DNA of 6,843 bases from Zoogloeaceae bacterium (GTDB lineage Bacteria; Pseudomonadota; Gammaproteobacteria; Burkholderiales; Rhodocyclaceae): positions 1-6,843 of the forward strand of contig JAITEO010000239.1 in the NCBI GenBank assembly GCA_031281985.1. The letters run 5' to 3'. The notes beneath the pieces were generated by a model, which saw only the letters and a program-made list of their open reading frames with translations, had not been told where the DNA came from and made no database searches. Position 1 is the first letter of the stretch; every line of letters begins with the position of its first letter. A program made the position numbers and the translations under genes. Shown one piece after another: positions 4,759 to 6,843 of this stretch.

Positions 4759-6843
4759 ATGCGCCACATTTCAACTTTCGACAATCCTGTGATGTCTCTT
4801 GCGATCCCCTCCTTCTCCAAGCTGCCTCTCGTTGTCCGCATCATACTCTATTCCGTTGGCTTCGTGCTGGGTCTGATGCTCATTGGCATCGCCATCGCCG
4901 CCATCGTGGTGGCGATCTGCTATCCCAGCCTGCCCGACCTGGACGCGCTCACCAATTATCAGCCCAGGATCCCGCTGCGCATCTACAGCCGCGACGGCCA
5001 GTTGATCGGCGAATTCGGCGAGGAACGTCGCGCCCCGGTGCGTTTCCAGGAAGTGCCCGATACCCTGAAACAAGCGCTGCTGGCGGCGGAAGACGACGAG
5101 TTCTATCAACACTACGGCATCGACCCGAAAGGCGTCTTGCGCGCAATCTATGTCAACATCATGGAAAAGGGACGGCGGCAGGGCGCTTCGACCATCACCC
5201 AGCAGGTGGCGCGCAATTTTTTCCTCACTCCGGAAAAAACCCTGCGACGCAAGTTCTATGAGGCTTTGCTGACCTTGAAGATCGAGCAGAATCTCAGTAA
5301 GGATCAGATTTTCGAGTTGTATATCAACCAGATCTTCCTCGGGCAACATGCCTATGGTTTTGCGGCGGCTTCCCAGATCTATTTTGGCAAGCCTCTGGCG
5401 CGCATCAGCCTTGCCGAAGCCGCCATGCTGGCTGGATTACCCAAGACGCCCTCCAGAAATCCGGTACGGGACCCCAAATACGCCCGCCAGCGCCAGGAAT
5501 ACGTGCTGCGGCGCATGCTCGCGCTTGGCTTCATCGATGCGGAAAAGCACCAGGAAGCGTTGTCGGAAGCCCTGGTCATCAAACGCGACATTGGACAACA
5601 TACCCCGCACGCCGAACATGTGGCGGAAATGGCGCGCCTGATCGCGGAAGAACAGTTCCCGGACACCGTCTATAGCGGCGGTCTGCAAGTCATCACCACC
5701 ATCAACATGGCGGAACAGGAAGCCGCCTGGCACGCCCTGCGCCAGGGCGTGCTGAGTTACGACCAGCGCCAGGGTTATCGCGGCGCGGAAGGATTCATCG
5801 ATCTGGCGCGCTTTGCGCAGGGTAGCGGCGCCGGGGGCAACACCAGCGAATCTTCCGACGACAATCCCGACAATACGCTGGATGCCGCCCTGCATGAATT
5901 CCCCTCCGTGGAAGGCTTGTTGCCCGCCGTCGTGCTCAGCGCCTCGGCGCAGTCCATCACGGCGCACATCCGGGATGGCGAGACGGTCACCCTGTCCGGC
6001 GACGCGGTCAAATTCGCCACCCGCCTGTTGAGCGACAAGGCAAGCCCCGACAAAAGACTGCGTCCCGGTTCCGTCATCCGCGTCAGCAAAAAGGACGACC
6101 AATGGCAGATCGCGCAACTCCCCGATGTGGAAGCCGCCTTTGTCGCCGCCCATCCTGCGGACGGCAGTGTGCGCGCGCTGGTGGGCGGCTTCGATTCCAA
6201 CCTGGGACTCTATAATCGGGTCACCCAGGCTTGGCGGCAGCCGGGTTCCAGTTTCAAGCCCTTCATCTATTCGGCGGCGCTGGAAAAAGGCTTTTCGCCC
6301 GCCAGCGTCGTGCCGGACGAACCCATAACCCTCAGCGCGGAAGTCACGGGCGAACGGCCCTGGGAACCCAAGAACTACGATGGCAAATACGATGGCCCGA
6401 TCACCTTGCGCAAGGGATTGGCGCGCTCCAAGAACATGGTTTCCATCCGCGTGCTCCAGGACATCAGCGCGCGCTATGCCCAGGATTACATCACCCGTTT
6501 CGGCTTCGACGCCGCGCGCCATCCGCCCTATCTGACCATGGCGCTGGGCGCGGGTTCCGTCACGCCCTGGCAGATGGCGGCGGGTTATGCCGTGTTCGCC
6601 AATGGCGGTTATCGCATCCATCCCTACATCGTGCAGGAAATCCGTAACGCGCAGGGGCAGGTATTGGCGCAGGCCACGCCCATCAAGGCGGGCGACGAAA
6701 AACAACGCGCCATCGATCCCAGGAACGCCTATCTGATGTATTCCATGCTGCACGATGTCGCGGTCTATGGCACCGCCGGACGCGCCTGCGGCGCTTCCGG
6801 CACGTCCTTCAATACCGGACGCATGAAATCGATCCAGATGGGC
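4759..6843 (+). CDS. mrcA: Penicillin-binding protein 1A, bifunctional transglycosylase/transpeptidase (3' end disrupted and outside window)
   Basis: Class A PBP (ponA/mrcA) that polymerises lipid II into glycan strands and cross-links the peptides in the periplasm. In order: short cytoplasmic N-terminus, membrane anchor (about 27-54), GT51 transglycosylase (about 70-245) with catalytic Glu111 in AAEDDEFYQHYG, GASTITQQ (142-149) and Glu186 in ELYINQIFLG; a linker and OB-like domain starting at YRGAEGFI (about 339) with a Gly/Ser/Asp/Asn-rich stretch at 355-372; then the transpeptidase with nucleophile Ser497 in SSFK (497-500) and SKN (557-559). The third motif, KTG(T/S), never appears: homology holds to GTAGRA (to about base 6786) and the frame then encodes unrelated residues, because the remaining bases are inverted gene sequence. 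Usual family length is about 760-850. The ATG at 4759 is chosen for TAGGAGG 8 nt upstream; an ATG at 4792 is possible. Transcribed divergently from pilM. Confidence 0.93.
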   Translation, partial: MRHISTFDNPVMSLAIPSFSKLPLVVRIILYSVGFVLGLMLIGIAIAAIVVAICYPSLPDLDALTNYQPRIPLRIYSRDGQLIGEFGEERRAPVRFQEVPDTLKQALLAAEDDEFYQHYGIDPKGVLRAIYVNIMEKGRRQGASTITQQVARNFFLTPEKTLRRKFYEALLTLKIEQNLSKDQIFELYINQIFLGQHAYGFAAASQIYFGKPLARISLAEAAMLAGLPKTPSRNPVRDPKYARQRQEYVLRRMLALGFIDAEKHQEALSEALVIKRDIGQHTPHAEHVAEMARLIAEEQFPDTVYSGGLQVITTINMAEQEAAWHALRQGVLSYDQRQGYRGAEGFIDLARFAQGSGAGGNTSESSDDNPDNTLDAALHEFPSVEGLLPAVVLSASAQSITAHIRDGETVTLSGDAVKFATRLLSDKASPDKRLRPGSVIRVSKKDDQWQIAQLPDVEAAFVAAHPADGSVRALVGGFDSNLGLYNRVTQAWRQPGSSFKPFIYSAALEKGFSPASVVPDEPITLSAEVTGERPWEPKNYDGKYDGPITLRKGLARSKNMVSIRVLQDISARYAQDYITRFGFDAARHPPYLTMALGAGSVTPWQMAAGYAVFANGGYRIHPYIVQEIRNAQGQVLAQATPIKAGDEKQRAIDPRNAYLMYSMLHDVAVYGTAGRACGASGTSFNTGRMKSIQMG
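6775..6801. repeat. Inverted repeat (hairpin) at the mrcA break point
   Basis: GCCGGA-C-GCGCC, loop TGC, GGCGC-T-TCCGGC: eleven pairs with one C/T mismatch and a 3-nt loop. Forward PBP1A homology ends in the left arm and inverted PBP1A homology begins in the right arm, so the hairpin is the join between the two orientations. Confidence 0.8.
6787..6842 (-). pseudogene. Inverted fragment of the mrcA 3' region
   Basis: Read on the minus strand from 6842, these bases encode PIWIDFMRPVLKDVPEAP, matching the segment found near the C-terminus of PBP1A proteins (a P-I/A-W-x-x-[YF]-M stretch followed by LK-VPE), which should lie downstream of KTG on the plus strand. It is in the wrong orientation relative to the rest of mrcA, and the part of the gene between GTAGRA and this segment, including KTG, is absent. 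I read it as a fold-back chimera at a sequence end; a genuine local inversion is the alternative. Confidence 0.75.

Noticed and set aside
4659..4844. 61-codon minus-strand frame in the divergent region
   Set aside because: It overlaps the mrcA start and both predicted promoters, and has no homology that I can recognise.
4731..5261. 176-codon plus-strand frame beginning after the first TAGGAGGCG
   Set aside because: It has a fair ribosome site, but most of it is an out-of-frame reading of the mrcA transglycosylase domain and encodes an Arg/Pro/His-rich shadow product.
5821..5874. Gly/Ser/Asp/Asn-rich stretch in PBP1A as a possible insertion
   Set aside because: A variable linker at this place in the OB-like domain is usual in betaproteobacterial PBP1A, and the conserved LLPAVVLSA resumes right after it.
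5437..6753. 438-codon open frame on the minus strand opposite mrcA
   Set aside because: It lies wholly antisense to clearly homologous PBP1A sequence, starts with no ribosome site that I can see, is rich in His/Gly/Arg/Asp as expected of a GC-rich antisense frame, and resembles no family I know.
1..6843. Search for CRISPR arrays, tRNA or rRNA genes, insertion sequences, attachment sites and a novel multi-gene system
   Set aside because: Nothing of the kind was seen; all coding space is taken up by the pilMNOPQ operon and mrcA.

Overview
The window holds a type IV pilus assembly operon (pilM-pilN-pilO-pilP-pilQ, all on the minus strand) facing away from a class A penicillin-binding protein gene (mrcA/ponA, plus strand). 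This divergent arrangement is well known in Beta- and Gammaproteobacteria. The PBP1A sequence (GASTITQQVARNFFL, YINQIFLGQ, YRGAEGFI) and the PilQ layout with two AMIN domains fit a betaproteobacterium best. Coding DNA is GC-rich. I cannot name a genus. There are no RNA genes, CRISPR arrays, insertion sequences or phage genes. Almost every base is coding apart from one AT-rich divergent promoter region of about 165 bp.

Layout: 1-1610 (-) pilQ, outer-membrane secretin, C-terminus off the left edge; 1611-2129 (-) pilP, inner-membrane lipoprotein; 2126-2755 (-) pilO and 2761-3519 (-) pilN, bitopic inner-membrane proteins; 3516-4592 (-) pilM, cytoplasmic actin-like protein; about 4593-4758 divergent regulatory region; 4759-6843 (+) mrcA, lacking its 3' end. 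The pil genes overlap by 4 nt (pilM/pilN, pilO/pilP), abut exactly (pilP/pilQ) or lie 5 nt apart (pilN/pilO), so they look translationally coupled. PilM binds the cytoplasmic N-terminus of PilN, PilN pairs with PilO in the periplasm, PilP links PilNO to the N0 region of PilQ, and PilQ forms the pore through which the pilus leaves. PBP1A builds the peptidoglycan that this machine must cross.

No new defence or mobile system is visible. The most notable observation is at the right end. The mrcA reading frame runs normally through the SxxK and SxN motifs up to GTAGRA, then fails to give the expected KTG(T) motif. The last ~57 bases instead read on the opposite strand as PIWIDFMRPVLKDVPEAP, which is the peptide expected further downstream in PBP1A. 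The end is therefore an inverted piece of the same gene, joined at a 27-nt hairpin. This is most likely a fold-back assembly or amplification chimera at a contig end, less likely a real inversion. Other points: an 8-G homopolymer in the pilQ secretin domain next to an AT-shifted insert, an Ala/Pro-rich tail on PilN, a probable TTG start for pilM set by a near-perfect Shine-Dalgarno, a terminator-like hairpin in the pilM leader, and a perfect TATAAT overlapping the mrcA start codon.
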